Shown piece after piece: positions 35,915 through 45,397 of a stretch of DNA of 64,000 bases. This DNA is from Sphingomonas oleivorans. GTDB lineage: Bacteria; Pseudomonadota; Alphaproteobacteria; Sphingomonadales; Sphingomonadaceae. The DNA lies in contig NZ_NWBU01000007.1 in the NCBI RefSeq assembly GCF_003050615.1, positions 186,001 to 250,000 on the forward strand, read 5' to 3'. The position numbers and the translations under genes are program-made. The first letter of the stretch is position 1, and every line of letters begins with the position of its first letter. Below the pieces are notes generated by a model, which was not told where the DNA came from, searched no databases, and worked only from the letters and a program-made list of their open reading frames with translations.

Positions 35915-35934
35915 TGGCGTCGGGCTTCCGCTCC

Positions 35935-35981
35935 GGTCGGGCGGGAGGCGCGATGTCGTTGGATCTGCTTTCTGCCCGACC
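35935..35981 (+). promoter_or_regulatory. Possible riboswitch expression-platform hairpin
   Basis: GGTCGGGC (35935-35942) pairs perfectly with GCCCGACC (35974-35981), between the aptamer and the ATG at 35998. It encloses a GGGAGG purine run and ends 16 bases before the start codon, so it could change ribosome access or act as a terminator when Mn is low. No T-tract follows. Inferred from position and pairing. Confidence 0.45.
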
Positions 35982-35997
35982 CCGGACATGCCCATAG

Positions 35998-36567
35998 ATG
36001 GAAGCTCTCTTCACCTCGACCGCCGTGGTCGCGCTCGCGGAGATTGGCGACAAGACCCAGCTGCTCGCCATCGTCCTCGCCACCCGTTTCAGGAAGCCGA
36101 TGCCGATCAGCCTCGGCATCCTCGCCGCGACCATGGCGAATCATTTCCTTGCGGCGCTGGTTGGCTCGGAAGTGGCTTCGCTGCTCGACGGCCTGTGGTT
36201 CCGCTATCTGATCACGGCTTCCTTCATCGCCATGGCGATCTGGACGCTGATTCCCGACAAGCTCGACGATGTGGAGGACAAGCCGGCCCGTTTCGGTGCC
36301 TTCCTGACGACGACGATCGCCTTCTTCCTGGTCGAGATGGGGGACAAGACGCAGATCGCGACCGTGGCGCTCGGCGCGCGCTTCCACGACGTGATGATGG
36401 TCACGGCCGGCACCACGATCGGTATGATGCTGGCGAACGTGCCTGCCGTGTTGCTGGGGAATGAGCTCATCAAGCGGGTGCCGCTGAAGGTGGTGCGCCT
36501 GATCGCGGCGCTGCTCTTCCTCGTCATCGGCCTGTGGCTGCTGGTGCAGACCGCAGGCCTGATCTGA
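35998..36567 (+). CDS. GDT1/TMEM165 (UPF0016) family manganese transporter
   Basis: 189 residues with about six transmembrane helices. Both family signatures E-x-G-D-K-T are present: EIGDKTQ at 15-21 and EMGDKTQ at 113-119; these acidic residues form the ion path. The central loop has PDKLDDVEDKPARFG. Bacterial members (MneA, Mnx) export or compartmentalise Mn2+. The riboswitch upstream supports Mn export as the role. The ribosome site is weak, consistent with control at the leader. Confidence 0.93.
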   Translation: MEALFTSTAVVALAEIGDKTQLLAIVLATRFRKPMPISLGILAATMANHFLAALVGSEVASLLDGLWFRYLITASFIAMAIWTLIPDKLDDVEDKPARFGAFLTTTIAFFLVEMGDKTQIATVALGARFHDVMMVTAGTTIGMMLANVPAVLLGNELIKRVPLKVVRLIAALLFLVIGLWLLVQTAGLI

Positions 36568-36585
36568 CCCTGTGCCGGGCCCCGA

Positions 36586-37092
36586 TCAGCGGGCGTCATT
36601 CGCCCCGGCCGGGGCCGGATAGCGGATCGCCAGCACCTCCATCTCCTTAGGGCCAGCCGGCAGGTTCACCCGGCGCAGGTCGCCGACGGCAGCACCCCGC
36701 AGCGCCCGGGCGAGGGGGGAGCGCCAGCTTATCCGGCCGGCGCCCGCATCGGCCTCGTCCTCGCCGACGAGCGTGACGGTCCTTTCCTGATCGTCCTCGT
36801 CGACGATCGTCACGGTCGCGCCGAACAGCACGCGGCCGCGATCCTGCTGGCCGGCCGGGTCGATCACCTTGGCCGCCTTCATCCGGCGCGAGAGATGGCC
36901 GAGCTCGCGGTCGATCTCGCGCAGCTTCTTGCGGCCGTAGATATAGTCGCCATTCTCCGAGCGGTCGCCATTGCCCGCCGCCCAGCTGATCGTCTCGACC
37001 AGCGCGGGGCGCTCGGTGGCGAACAGATGGTCGTAACGCGCGCGCATCGCGGCATAGCCGGCCGGCGTGATATAATTGGGCTCGCCCGCCAT
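36586..37092 (-). CDS. greB: Transcription elongation factor GreB
   Basis: 168 residues. The coiled-coil domain begins NYITPAGYAAMRARYDHLF and has NGDRSENGDYIYGRKKLREID, the tip acidic pair of Gre factors and the GreB-type YIYGKK segment. The C-domain follows with VLFGATVTIVDEDDQERTVT and ISWRSPLARALRGAAVGD. It stimulates RNA cleavage in backtracked RNA polymerase. The gene sits 2 bases after the transglycosylase stop, on the same strand. The unusual ATIVDEDD acidic loop is within normal family variation. Confidence 0.94.
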   Translation of the reverse strand: MAGEPNYITPAGYAAMRARYDHLFATERPALVETISWAAGNGDRSENGDYIYGRKKLREIDRELGHLSRRMKAAKVIDPAGQQDRGRVLFGATVTIVDEDDQERTVTLVGEDEADAGAGRISWRSPLARALRGAAVGDLRRVNLPAGPKEMEVLAIRYPAPAGANDAR

Positions 37093-37094
37093 GA

Positions 37095-39182
37095 TCAGCC
37101 CGGCGCTCCCTTGCCCAGATAATGAGAAAGCCGGTTCTGCGCCGGCGTGCGCGCACGGCCGGGGTTCATGAGATCGTAGACGACCGCATTTTCGAGCACG
37201 CGCTGGACATAGCCGCGCGTCTCGGACAGCGGGATCGCCTCGATCCAGTCGACCACGTCCACGCCCGCCATGCGCGGATCGCCATTGTTGCGGATGAACT
37301 TGTTCACATTGCCCGGCCCGGCATTGTAGCTCGCGACCGCCAGCACATAATTGCCACCGAAATAATTCAGCAGGCGATCGAAATAGGCCGATCCCAGCAT
37401 GACATTATAGCTCGGCTCCGCCAGCCGGGCCTGATCATAGGACAGGCCAAGCTTCTGTGCCTGCTCGCGCGCGGTGGCGGGCATGAGCTGCATCATGCCC
37501 TTGGCGCCGACACGGCTGGTCGCCTGCCGATCGAACTGGCTTTCCTGGCGGGTGATGGCGTGGATGATCGTCCAGTGGGACTGCATCGTCGGCGGCACGG
37601 AGAGGGTGGGAAAGCCGATGCGGATCGGATCGCGCCCGCCATTCTGCCGTGCCATGCGCGAGACCATCACGCCCAGATCCGGCCGGGAAATCTGCGTCGC
37701 CAGCTCGATCGCCAACGCATGATCGGCCTCGTTGCGGACATTCTGCGCGATCTGGCGGACGAACAGCGTCTGATCCTGCCACAGGCCCATCCGGCCGAGC
37801 AGGCGCGCGGCGCGGACGAGCTCGCTGCCCTGGAAGGCGGTGCGCTGCATCGCCGGCACGGGAGCAGGCGGACTTTCGGGCGGCAGAATGGGCGCCCGGC
37901 CCAGCCGCTCGGCGGCGAGCTGGCCATAATATTGGTCGATCTGCGTCGCGGCCTGCGCATAATAATTATTGGCCGTCGTCATGTCGCCGGCCGCCTGCGC
38001 CGCGCGCCCAGCCCAGTAGAGGCCCTTGGTCCGGCTCTGCGGCGTCTGCGACGCGGCGGTGTAGCGTGTGAACATGCTGATCGCGTCCGCCGGCCGGCCG
38101 AGCTTCTTGAGCGCGGTGATGCCGGCCAGCCAGGCAAGGCTGGTATAATCGTCGCGCGCGCCGAAGGGCTGGTCGCGGATCACTGTGCCGGGCGCGAAGA
38201 CATCGTCGACCTGCCGGGCGATGTCATAGGCGAGCGTCTGCTGATCGTCGTTGGCTGCCGCCCGCGCGGTCGTCAGCAATGTCTCGAGGAACTTCTCGCT
38301 ATCGAAAGGCAGCGCGTCGAGCGATCGGGCGCGGGCGAGATAGGTGCGCGCGGCCACGCTCTGCCCCGTGTCGCGCAGCCATGCCGCGCGATCGGCGATG
38401 AAACCGGCATCACGGTCCGCGCCAGGCCCCAGTGCAAGCGCGCGGGATGCAGCATCGGGCGCACGCATCTGAAAGGCGAGGCGCGCCTCGTAGAGCGGCC
38501 GCCTCGCGGCGGATGTCCAGGCGATCTGCCGCGAGGCGGCCGCGGTCGCGCGGTCCCACAACAGCCGCTCCATCCGCCGGTCATGGTCCAGCGGGCTGAA
38601 CTGTGCCGAGAAGCGGCCGAGCAGGCGTGCCTCATCTTCCGGGGAGAGCGCGTTGCTCGTCCAGGCGGCGATCGCCGCCGCGCGCGCCTCCTGCGTGCGG
38701 CCGAGCGCGAACAGCGCCTCGGCGCGGCGCGCCCGGCCGGCGCTGGAAAGCGGCGGGAATCGATCGAAGAAGGCCGCGACCGATTGCGGCGAATAGTTGG
38801 CCGGATCGATCTGCCGTTCGGCCGCGCGGCGCAGCGCCGCCTCGTCCGGCCAGCCGGGATGGGCGATCAGGAAATCGGCATAGTCCTGAAAGGGATAGGA
38901 GCTGCTCTGGCGCAGCCGGCTCCAGTTGGAGATCACGCTCCATAGCGGATCGGCGGTCGGCGGCGTAAGGGGCGACCGCGACATGATCACGGGCGGCGGC
39001 GTTGTCGCCGGCCTCGTCTGCGGCGCAATCTCACCCCTGATCTGGCCATCATCCCCCAGCGTCGCCGCGGCGGCGGCAACGGATGCGACCAGCATCAGCG
39101 GTAGCGCCCCGCGTCGCACGGCGCTGGACAGGATGGTGGAGGCGTCCCTATCAGGCGCCCAACGTTCGGGATCGGGATTCAT
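37095..39182 (-). CDS. slt: Soluble lytic murein transglycosylase (Slt70-like)
   Basis: 695 residues. The N-terminal membrane or signal segment (LPLMLVASVAAAAATLG) is followed by a long alpha-superhelical region with repeats such as ARRAEALFALGRTQEARAAA. The C-terminal SLT catalytic domain has AITRQESQFDRQATSRVGAKG with the catalytic Glu, then MMQLMPATA and LAVASYNAGPGNV. The enzyme cleaves peptidoglycan to 1,6-anhydro products in the periplasm. It is divergent from dapA (47-base gap) and reads toward greB, two bases away. Confidence 0.94.
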   Translation of the reverse strand: MNPDPERWAPDRDASTILSSAVRRGALPLMLVASVAAAAATLGDDGQIRGEIAPQTRPATTPPPVIMSRSPLTPPTADPLWSVISNWSRLRQSSSYPFQDYADFLIAHPGWPDEAALRRAAERQIDPANYSPQSVAAFFDRFPPLSSAGRARRAEALFALGRTQEARAAAIAAWTSNALSPEDEARLLGRFSAQFSPLDHDRRMERLLWDRATAAASRQIAWTSAARRPLYEARLAFQMRAPDAASRALALGPGADRDAGFIADRAAWLRDTGQSVAARTYLARARSLDALPFDSEKFLETLLTTARAAANDDQQTLAYDIARQVDDVFAPGTVIRDQPFGARDDYTSLAWLAGITALKKLGRPADAISMFTRYTAASQTPQSRTKGLYWAGRAAQAAGDMTTANNYYAQAATQIDQYYGQLAAERLGRAPILPPESPPAPVPAMQRTAFQGSELVRAARLLGRMGLWQDQTLFVRQIAQNVRNEADHALAIELATQISRPDLGVMVSRMARQNGGRDPIRIGFPTLSVPPTMQSHWTIIHAITRQESQFDRQATSRVGAKGMMQLMPATAREQAQKLGLSYDQARLAEPSYNVMLGSAYFDRLLNYFGGNYVLAVASYNAGPGNVNKFIRNNGDPRMAGVDVVDWIEAIPLSETRGYVQRVLENAVVYDLMNPGRARTPAQNRLSHYLGKGAPG

Positions 39183-39229
39183 CGCCGTCTTTATGACGCC
39201 TGGCCGGCCCGAGGTGAAGGGAGTGCAGA

Positions 39230-40105
39230 ATGTTCAGCGGGTCGATTCCTGCCCTGATTACGCCCTTTCGTGCGGGCGCGTTCGACGAGGCGACATTTCG
39301 CAGCCTTGTCGATTGGCAGATCGAGCAGGGTTCGACTGCGCTCGTGCCCTGCGGCACGACGGGCGAAAGCGCCACGATGTCGATCGAGGAGCATAATCAT
39401 GTCGTCGCCGTGTGCGTGGATCAGGCCGCCGGCCGCGTGCCGGTGATCGCGGGCTGCGGATCGAACGACACCAAGGTCGCGCTCGAACATATGCGCCATG
39501 CCAAGGCTGCCGGCGCTGCCGCCGCGCTGGTCGTGCTGCCTTATTATAATCGCCCGAATCAGGACGGGCTGATCGCGCATTACGCCTATCTCACGGACAA
39601 TTGCGACTTGCCGATCCTGCTCTACAACGTTCCGGCGCGCACCGTGACGGACATTACGGTGGAGACGATGGCGGAGCTGGCGAGGATCCCGACCATCGTC
39701 GGTGTCAAGGATGCCAGCGGCAAGGCGGAGCGCGTCTCCGCCCAGCGGCTCGCCTGCGGCCCCGATTTTTGCCAGCTTTCGGGCAATGACGATATGGCGC
39801 TGGGCTTCATGGCGATGGGCGGCAGGGGCTGCATCTCGGTCACGGCCAATGTCGCGCCCGGTCTTTGCGCCGATTTCCAGCGGGCCTGCCTGGAAGGGCG
39901 CTGGGCCGACGCGCTGGCGTTGCAGGACCGGCTTTTCCCGCTCCATGCCGCTTTGTTCAGCGACGCTTCACCGGGGCCGACCAAATATGCTCTGTCCCGA
40001 ATCATGCCCGACTTCCCGACCGATATCCGCCTGCCGATGACCTGGCCCTCGCCCGCGAGCCGCGCGGCGGTGGATGCCGCATTGGCCCATGCCGGATTGA
40101 TCTGA
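39230..40105 (+). CDS. dapA: 4-hydroxy-tetrahydrodipicolinate synthase
   Basis: 291 residues, the normal DapA length. The active-site residues are visible: Thr43-Thr44 in CGTTGES, the tyrosine at 132 in [10 protein letters not shown] with Arg137, and the Schiff-base Lys160 in GVKDASG. The YYNRP motif at 105-109 is also conserved. It condenses pyruvate and aspartate semialdehyde in the lysine/diaminopimelate pathway. The stop overlaps the smpB ATG by one base (TGATG). The order slt-dapA-smpB is common in sphingomonads (family knowledge). Confidence 0.97.
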   Translation: MFSGSIPALITPFRAGAFDEATFRSLVDWQIEQGSTALVPCGTTGESATMSIEEHNHVVAVCVDQAAGRVPVIAGCGSNDTKVALEHMRHAKAAGAAAALVVLPYYNRPNQDGLIAHYAYLTDNCDLPILLYNVPARTVTDITVETMAELARIPTIVGVKDASGKAERVSAQRLACGPDFCQLSGNDDMALGFMAMGGRGCISVTANVAPGLCADFQRACLEGRWADALALQDRLFPLHAALFSDASPGPTKYALSRIMPDFPTDIRLPMTWPSPASRAAVDAALAHAGLI

Positions 40106-40587
40106 TGGCTCGGCCGCGCCCCGCCGCCTTCGAGAAGGTGAAGACGGTCGCCGAGAATCGGCGGGCGCGCTACGAATATTTCCTCGAGGATTTCTTCGAG
40201 GCGGGCATCGCGCTCACCGGCACGGAAGTGAAGTCGCTGCGTTTCGGCGAGGGATCGATCGCCGAAAGCTATGCCGAGGTGAAGGACGGACAGGTCTGGC
40301 TGGTCAATTCCAATGTGCCCGAATTCAGCCATGGCAACCGCTTCAATCATGAACCCAAGCGGCCTCGCAAGCTGCTGCTTCACGAGCGGGAAATCGAGAA
40401 GATGCGCAATGCCGTCGCGCGCGAGGGCATGACGCTGATCCCGCTTTCCATCTATTTCAACGGTCGCGGCCGGGCGAAGGTCGAGCTGGCGCTCGCCAAG
40501 GGCAAGAAGCTTCACGACAAGCGCGAGACGGTCAAGGAGCGCGACTGGAAGCGCGATCAGCAGCGGCTGCTGCGCGAAAGGGGCTGA
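40105..40587 (+). CDS. smpB: SsrA-binding protein SmpB
   Basis: 160 residues: [19 protein letters not shown] at the start, then [21 protein letters not shown], the conserved OB-fold motif, [19 protein letters not shown], and the basic C-terminal tail [19 protein letters not shown] that enters the ribosomal A-site channel. It binds tmRNA in trans-translation to rescue stalled ribosomes. Start coupled to dapA by a one-base overlap. Confidence 0.97.
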   Translation: MARPRPAAFEKVKTVAENRRARYEYFLEDFFEAGIALTGTEVKSLRFGEGSIAESYAEVKDGQVWLVNSNVPEFSHGNRFNHEPKRPRKLLLHEREIEKMRNAVAREGMTLIPLSIYFNGRGRAKVELALAKGKKLHDKRETVKERDWKRDQQRLLRERG

Positions 40588-40597
40588 GGGGCCGTTT

Positions 40598-41149
40598 ATG
40601 TTCGATCGCATCCGCGCCTGGTCGCAGAAGAATATGCCGACGCGCGAGACGTTCGAGAATATTCGCTGGCTCCGGCCGGTGGCGCATCGCGTGCTCCGTC
40701 CCGATCTCTGGCGCTTCCATCGCCGTTCGGTGCCGCGCGGCGTAGCGCTCGGCGTGCTGGTGGGCGTGCTGGTTCCCGTGGCGCAGACGGTGTTCGCCGC
40801 GCTGTTCGCCTTGCCCGCGCGCGCCAATGTGCCCGTGGCGGCGCTCACCACCTTCATCACCAATCCGCTCACCACGCCCGCTATCTGGGCCTTCTCCATC
40901 TGGGTGGGGCGGCGGATCCTCGCGCTCGCGTCGATCGATGCGGGTGCGTTGGCGAACCAGGTCCATCCGCAGGCGATGGGCTGGATGGACTGGCTGGTCC
41001 ATGATGTGGGGCCTGCCCTCGCGGTGGGGCTGATCCTCGTGTCGCTGATCGGCGCGACGCTGGGCTATCTGCTCGCGGCGTTCGGCTGGCGCTGGTGGAT
41101 CGGGCACAAATGGCGGCATCGCCGCCATGGGCACGCGCTGCACGTCTGA
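40598..41149 (+). CDS. DUF2062 membrane protein
   Basis: 183 residues. The DUF2062 features are RGVALGVLVGVLVPVAQTVFA, NVPVAALTTFITNPLTTPAIW and a terminal helix VGLILVSLIGATLGYLLAAF, giving about three or four transmembrane helices. The C-terminus is His/Arg-rich (KWRHRRHGHALHV). Function unknown. It lies 10 bases after smpB and 42 bases before cckA, so it is in the same transcription unit. Confidence 0.9.
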   Translation: MFDRIRAWSQKNMPTRETFENIRWLRPVAHRVLRPDLWRFHRRSVPRGVALGVLVGVLVPVAQTVFAALFALPARANVPVAALTTFITNPLTTPAIWAFSIWVGRRILALASIDAGALANQVHPQAMGWMDWLVHDVGPALAVGLILVSLIGATLGYLLAAFGWRWWIGHKWRHRRHGHALHV

Positions 41150-41191
41150 TCGGCTTGACGCTGGCCATGCGCCCGTCGAAGGTGCGCGGCC

Positions 41192-43603
41192 ATGGCCAGT
41201 CCCTCTATTGCTCCCGCGCTCCCGCCCGCCATCGCAGCGGGCAGCCGGATTGCGGTCGCCGGCGTCCTGGTCGCAGGCATCGTTTCGGCCGGGCTGATAT
41301 GGGCGGCGCTGGGCGATGTGCCCTTCACGGCGATCTTTCTGGCCATGTTCGTCGCGGCGGGGATCGCGCTGCCCCTGATGCGGCGTGGCGGAGCCGCCGC
41401 GCGGCCGCAGCCGGTGATCGACTGGTCGCTGCTTTCCGCGGCGCTGGAGGATAGCACGGATGCCGTTGCCGTCACCGATCGGGACGGGGAGCTGCTCTGC
41501 GCCAATTCGGTCTATGAGGCCCTTTTCGGCGGGCTTCCCGCTCCTGCCGCCCTGCCTTTCGCGGACGACGGCGCCGATCGCCTCGCCGAGGCCGGCCGTA
41601 TCGCCTGGCGCGATGGCGATGCCGGGGTCGCGGGCTTGGAAATGGCGACCTGCGGGCTGAACCTGCGTGTCCGCCGCGCGGGCCTTGGCGGTGCCTATCT
41701 TGTCTGGCGCTTCGATCGGGCGCCCGGCCGCGATCCGCTGCTCGATTCGCTGGGGATGGTGGAAGGGGAGGTCGGCCGGCGGCTGGAGGCGGCCGGTGTG
41801 ATGGCCGCGCTGGTCGATCATGACGGGCGGGTGATGGGCGCCAACCGCGTGTTCCGCCTGCGCGCGCTGGGTGATCCCGAACAGGATGTGACGGCCTATG
41901 CCTTTCCGGATCTGCTGCGCAGCGGCGAAGACGATCTGATCCGCCTGGCGCGGGAGCCCGACGATGCCGATCCGATCAGGATCGTGCCCGTGGCCGTCGA
42001 TCAGGCGGACCCCACCGGCGCCGCCCTGTTCCTGATGCTCGACGAGGATGGCGCCTCCGCGCTCCGGCCCGGCGCGCGCAGCACCGCGACCGCCAATGTC
42101 CATGCGCTGCTCGCCATGCTGCCGCTGGGGCTGGCGCTGGCCGAGCGCGACGGCCGCTTTCTCTTCATGAACGCGGCGTTCGGCCGCGCCGCCGGGCTCG
42201 CCACGGGCGAGGGCGTGCTTTATCCTAGCGATCTGGTGGTGGAGGAGGATAAGGCGACCGTCGCCGAGGCCGTCCGCCGCTTCGCCGCCGGCCGTGCCCT
42301 GCCGGGCGATCTCGCCGTGCGGCTGAAGCATCGTCCGGACGAGCCGGTGGTGCTCACCATCGCCGGTGCCAAGGGGCTGGGCGATGCCGCCGCCCTCCTC
42401 AGCCTCAAGGACAATAGCGAGGAATCGAAGCTCAAGCGGCAGATCGCGCAGGCGACGAAGATGCAGGCGGTGGGCCAGCTCGCCGGCGGTGTCGCGCATG
42501 ACTTCAACAACATCCTGACCGCGATCATCGGCCATTGCGATCTGATGCTGATGCGCCATACGCCCGGCGACATCGATTATGACGATATCCAGCAGATCAA
42601 GCATAATTCGAACCGCGCCGCGAGCCTGACGCGCCAGCTGCTCGCTTTCTCGCGTCAGCAGACGCTGCGTCCCCAGATATTGCAGCTTCCCGACGTCATC
42701 TCCGAAATCTCGAACCTGCTGAAGCGGCTCTTGGGCGAGACGGTGACGCTCACCGTCAAGCATGGCCGCAATCTCGGTTTCGTCCGCGCCGATCCGGGGC
42801 AGCTCGAGCAGGTGATCGTTAACCTCGCGGTCAATGCGCGCGATGCCATGCCGGGCGGCGGTACGCTGGCGCTGCAGACCTATGCGGTGAGCGCCGCGGA
42901 TGTGCGCAAGCTCGGCAGCGAGATCATGCCCGTCGTCGATTATACCGCGCTCAGCGTCTCGGATACCGGCACGGGCATTCCGCCCGAGATCATCGGCAAG
43001 ATCTTCGAGCCCTTCTTCACCACCAAGGAAGTGGGCAAGGGCACGGGGCTCGGCCTGTCCACCGTCTATGGCATCGTCAAGCAGACGGGCGGTTTCATCT
43101 TCGCCGAATCGGAGCCGGGGCAGGGGACGCGCTTCCTGCTCTATCTGCCTGTCCATCAGGCGGAAAAGGCGACGGCGGAGCCCGTCGCGCCCGCGCGGAT
43201 CGAGGCTGCGGGCGAGACATGGGGCACGGGCACGATCCTGCTGGTGGAGGATGAGGCGATGGTCCGCGGGGTTGCCGAGCGCGCGCTCGTCCGCCAGGGC
43301 TATCGCGTCCTCATCGCCACCAATGGCGAGGAGGCGCTCGATCTGCTCGAGGGCGGCGAGGCCGTCGATCTCCTGATCTCGGACGTGGTGATGCCGACGA
43401 TGGACGGGCCGACACTCGTCCGCCATGCGCGCGGCCGCTTTCCCGACATGCCGATCCTGTTCATGTCGGGCTATGCCGAGGAACAGCTCCGGCGCTCGAT
43501 CGATATCGACCGAATCGCCTTCCTGCCCAAGCCCTTTTCGGTGCAGCAGCTTGCCGCGGCCGCGCGCGACGTGATGGCCGCCGCGAAAAATCATGGCGGT
43601 TGA
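41192..43603 (+). CDS. cckA: Cell-cycle hybrid histidine kinase CckA
   Basis: 803 residues. Two transmembrane helices (about 20-40 and 45-62) are followed by PAS-like domains (about 76-170, 180-280, 300-410). The HisKA motif AGGVAHDFNNILTAIIGH has His436, followed by CDLMLMRHTPGDIDYDDIQQ, a segment nearly invariant in alphaproteobacterial CckA. HATPase_c has DTGTGIPPE and GTGLGLSTVYGIVKQTGG; the receiver has Asp731 (LISDVVMPTMDGP). CckA feeds ChpT and CtrA to control the cell cycle. Neither chpT nor ctrA is in the window. Confidence 0.95.
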   Translation: MASPSIAPALPPAIAAGSRIAVAGVLVAGIVSAGLIWAALGDVPFTAIFLAMFVAAGIALPLMRRGGAAARPQPVIDWSLLSAALEDSTDAVAVTDRDGELLCANSVYEALFGGLPAPAALPFADDGADRLAEAGRIAWRDGDAGVAGLEMATCGLNLRVRRAGLGGAYLVWRFDRAPGRDPLLDSLGMVEGEVGRRLEAAGVMAALVDHDGRVMGANRVFRLRALGDPEQDVTAYAFPDLLRSGEDDLIRLAREPDDADPIRIVPVAVDQADPTGAALFLMLDEDGASALRPGARSTATANVHALLAMLPLGLALAERDGRFLFMNAAFGRAAGLATGEGVLYPSDLVVEEDKATVAEAVRRFAAGRALPGDLAVRLKHRPDEPVVLTIAGAKGLGDAAALLSLKDNSEESKLKRQIAQATKMQAVGQLAGGVAHDFNNILTAIIGHCDLMLMRHTPGDIDYDDIQQIKHNSNRAASLTRQLLAFSRQQTLRPQILQLPDVISEISNLLKRLLGETVTLTVKHGRNLGFVRADPGQLEQVIVNLAVNARDAMPGGGTLALQTYAVSAADVRKLGSEIMPVVDYTALSVSDTGTGIPPEIIGKIFEPFFTTKEVGKGTGLGLSTVYGIVKQTGGFIFAESEPGQGTRFLLYLPVHQAEKATAEPVAPARIEAAGETWGTGTILLVEDEAMVRGVAERALVRQGYRVLIATNGEEALDLLEGGEAVDLLISDVVMPTMDGPTLVRHARGRFPDMPILFMSGYAEEQLRRSIDIDRIAFLPKPFSVQQLAAAARDVMAAAKNHGG

Positions 43604-43617
43604 TATATTTGATCCTT

Positions 43618-43986
43618 ATGGCCGATGATATGACCGCGCCCCTTTCCGTGCTCATCATCGAGGATGAACCGCTCGTCGCGATGATGTTGGAAGATTTTGT
43701 CGAAGCGCTCGGCCATCGCGTCGCGGGCAGCGCGGATTGCATCGGCGAAGCATTGGGGCGGGTGGAGGCGGGCGGCTTCGACATCGCGATCCTCGACGTC
43801 AATCTGCGCGATGGCGTTTCCTGGCCGGTGGCCGATGCGCTGGCGGACAGGGGCTTCGCCTTTGTGCTGGCGACGGGAGGGCATCTCGATCCGCCGCCGG
43901 CGCGTCATGCCGGTGCCGCGTTGCTGTCCAAGCCCTTCACCCTGAACGGCGTGCGCACCGCATTGGAGGGCGCCGCGTCCGCCTGA
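43618..43986 (+). CDS. Orphan single-domain response regulator between cckA and recA
   Basis: 122 residues from the ATG at 43618 ([20 protein letters not shown]). The residues are ED-E at 15-17, phosphoacceptor Asp60 ([11 protein letters not shown]), Thr86 (LATGGHL) and Lys105 ([11 protein letters not shown]). No output domain. An upstream ATG at 43600 overlaps the cckA end but adds only hydrophobic residues; neither has a clear ribosome site. It lies 14 bases after cckA, so it may be co-transcribed with that kinase. Possible roles are phosphate sink or allosteric partner; this is inference. Confidence 0.85.
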   Translation: MADDMTAPLSVLIIEDEPLVAMMLEDFVEALGHRVAGSADCIGEALGRVEAGGFDIAILDVNLRDGVSWPVADALADRGFAFVLATGGHLDPPPARHAGAALLSKPFTLNGVRTALEGAASA

Positions 43987-43995
43987 ATTGGCCAT

Positions 43996-44010
43996 GTTCC
44001 TATCTTGTTC
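43996..44010 (+). promoter_or_regulatory. LexA (SOS) box of recA
   Basis: GTTC-CTATCTT-GTTC, the exact alphaproteobacterial direct repeat GTTC-N7-GTTC, 74 bases before the recA start. A -35-like TTGTTC (44005-44010) overlaps the right half, and a -10-like TACATA (44028-44033) follows at a 17-base spacer, so LexA binding would block RNA polymerase. Confidence 0.9.
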
Positions 44011-44083
44011 TCTAGGAACATCTGGTGTACATAATCCCGGCGTTGAACCGGAAGGTCGCACCATTTACGAGGGAATGGAGCTC

Positions 44084-45157
44084 ATGGCTGCACAGCTCAA
44101 ACTCATCGGTTCCGAGAAGGAAAAGGCCGACATGGATAGGCAGAAGGCGCTCGAGGCGGCGCTGGCACAGATCGACCGGGCATTTGGCAAAGGCTCGGCG
44201 ATGAAGCTCGGCAGCCGGGAGAAGATCGAGATCGAAGCGATCTCGACCGGCTCGCTCGGCCTTGACATCGCGCTCGGCATAGGCGGCCTGCCGCGTGGCC
44301 GCATCATCGAGATTTTCGGGCCGGAAAGCTCGGGGAAAACGACGCTGGCGCTGCATGCCATCGCCGAGGCGCAGAAGGCGGGGGGCACCGCCGCCTTCGT
44401 CGATGCCGAACATGCGCTCGATCCGGTCTATGCCAAGAAGCTTGGCGTCGACATTGACGAGCTGATCGTCTCCCAGCCCGATACGGGCGAACAGGCGCTG
44501 GAGATCACCGACACGCTGATCCGTTCCAATGCGATCGACGTGCTGGTGGTGGATTCGGTGGCGGCGCTCGTGCCGCGCGCCGAGATCGAGGGCGAGATGG
44601 GCGACAGCCATGTCGGCCTCCAGGCGCGTCTGATGAGCCAGGCGTTGCGCAAGATCACCGGCTCGATCAGCCGCTCGCGCACGCTCGTCATCTTCATCAA
44701 CCAGATCCGCATGAAGATCGGCGTGATGTACGGCTCGCCTGAAACCACGACCGGTGGCAATGCGCTCAAATTCTACGCATCCGTCCGGCTCGACATCCGC
44801 CGCATCGGCCAGATCAAGGATCGCGACGATATCGTCGGCAATGCGACGCGCGTGAAGGTCGTCAAGAACAAGGTCGCCCCGCCTTTCAAGCAGGTCGAAT
44901 TCGACATCATGTATGGCGAAGGCGTCTCCAAGATGGGCGAGATTCTCGATCTCGGCGTCAAGGCGGGGCTGGTCGAGAAATCGGGTGCCTGGTTCAGCTA
45001 TGATTCGATCCGGATCGGGCAGGGGCGGGAAAATGCGAAAAATTATCTGCGCGAGCATCCCGAGGTCGCCGAACGGCTCGAAAAGGCGATCCGCGCCAAT
45101 GCTGCCGGTGTCGCCGAGCAGATGATGACCGGCCCCGGCGCCGACGACGATATTTGA
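44084..45157 (+). CDS. recA: Recombinase RecA
   Basis: 357 residues. [22 protein letters not shown] is followed by the Walker A loop [46 protein letters not shown] and [22 protein letters not shown], all standard RecA. The acidic tail ends GPGADDDI. It forms the filament for strand exchange and induces LexA self-cleavage. I chose ATG 44084 (MAAQLKLI), with GAGGGA and GGAG upstream; an ATG at 44075 adds three residues. The LexA box upstream makes it part of the SOS regulon. Confidence 0.98.
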   Translation: MAAQLKLIGSEKEKADMDRQKALEAALAQIDRAFGKGSAMKLGSREKIEIEAISTGSLGLDIALGIGGLPRGRIIEIFGPESSGKTTLALHAIAEAQKAGGTAAFVDAEHALDPVYAKKLGVDIDELIVSQPDTGEQALEITDTLIRSNAIDVLVVDSVAALVPRAEIEGEMGDSHVGLQARLMSQALRKITGSISRSRTLVIFINQIRMKIGVMYGSPETTTGGNALKFYASVRLDIRRIGQIKDRDDIVGNATRVKVVKNKVAPPFKQVEFDIMYGEGVSKMGEILDLGVKAGLVEKSGAWFSYDSIRIGQGRENAKNYLREHPEVAERLEKAIRANAAGVAEQMMTGPGADDDI

Positions 45158-45278
45158 GGAAGCTGGGTCGGAGCGCGTTGCGGCGGCTCCGGCCGAGTTC
45201 CATAATTTCGTCCTTTCCGCGAAGGCGGAAATTCATGTCCCTCTCCTGCGACGCGCGCGACGGTGCAGATGAGGGGGG

Positions 45279-45301
45279 CATGCCGACACAAGTTCGGCAT
45301 G
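45279..45301. repeat. REP-like palindrome after recA
   Basis: CATGCCGA (45279-45286) pairs perfectly with TCGGCATG (45294-45301) around a 7-base loop, in the 240-base gap between recA and the GST gene. It resembles the ATGCCGAACTTG-type extragenic palindromes of sphingomonads (from memory). It could stop transcripts from recA. The rest of this gap shows nothing else recognisable. Confidence 0.55.
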
Positions 45302-45397
45302 ACGATATTGGATTAGATGTGCGGGATGGGAGCAATTTCCGTCCCGCTTGCCTTGGTGGTCCGTTCGGATCATCCAGTGTGTCATGAAGGTATTTTC

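Noticed and set aside
40532-43594. A 1020-codon open frame on the minus strand opposite cckA
   Set aside because: CckA motifs on the plus strand are nearly invariant for the family; the antisense frame has none.
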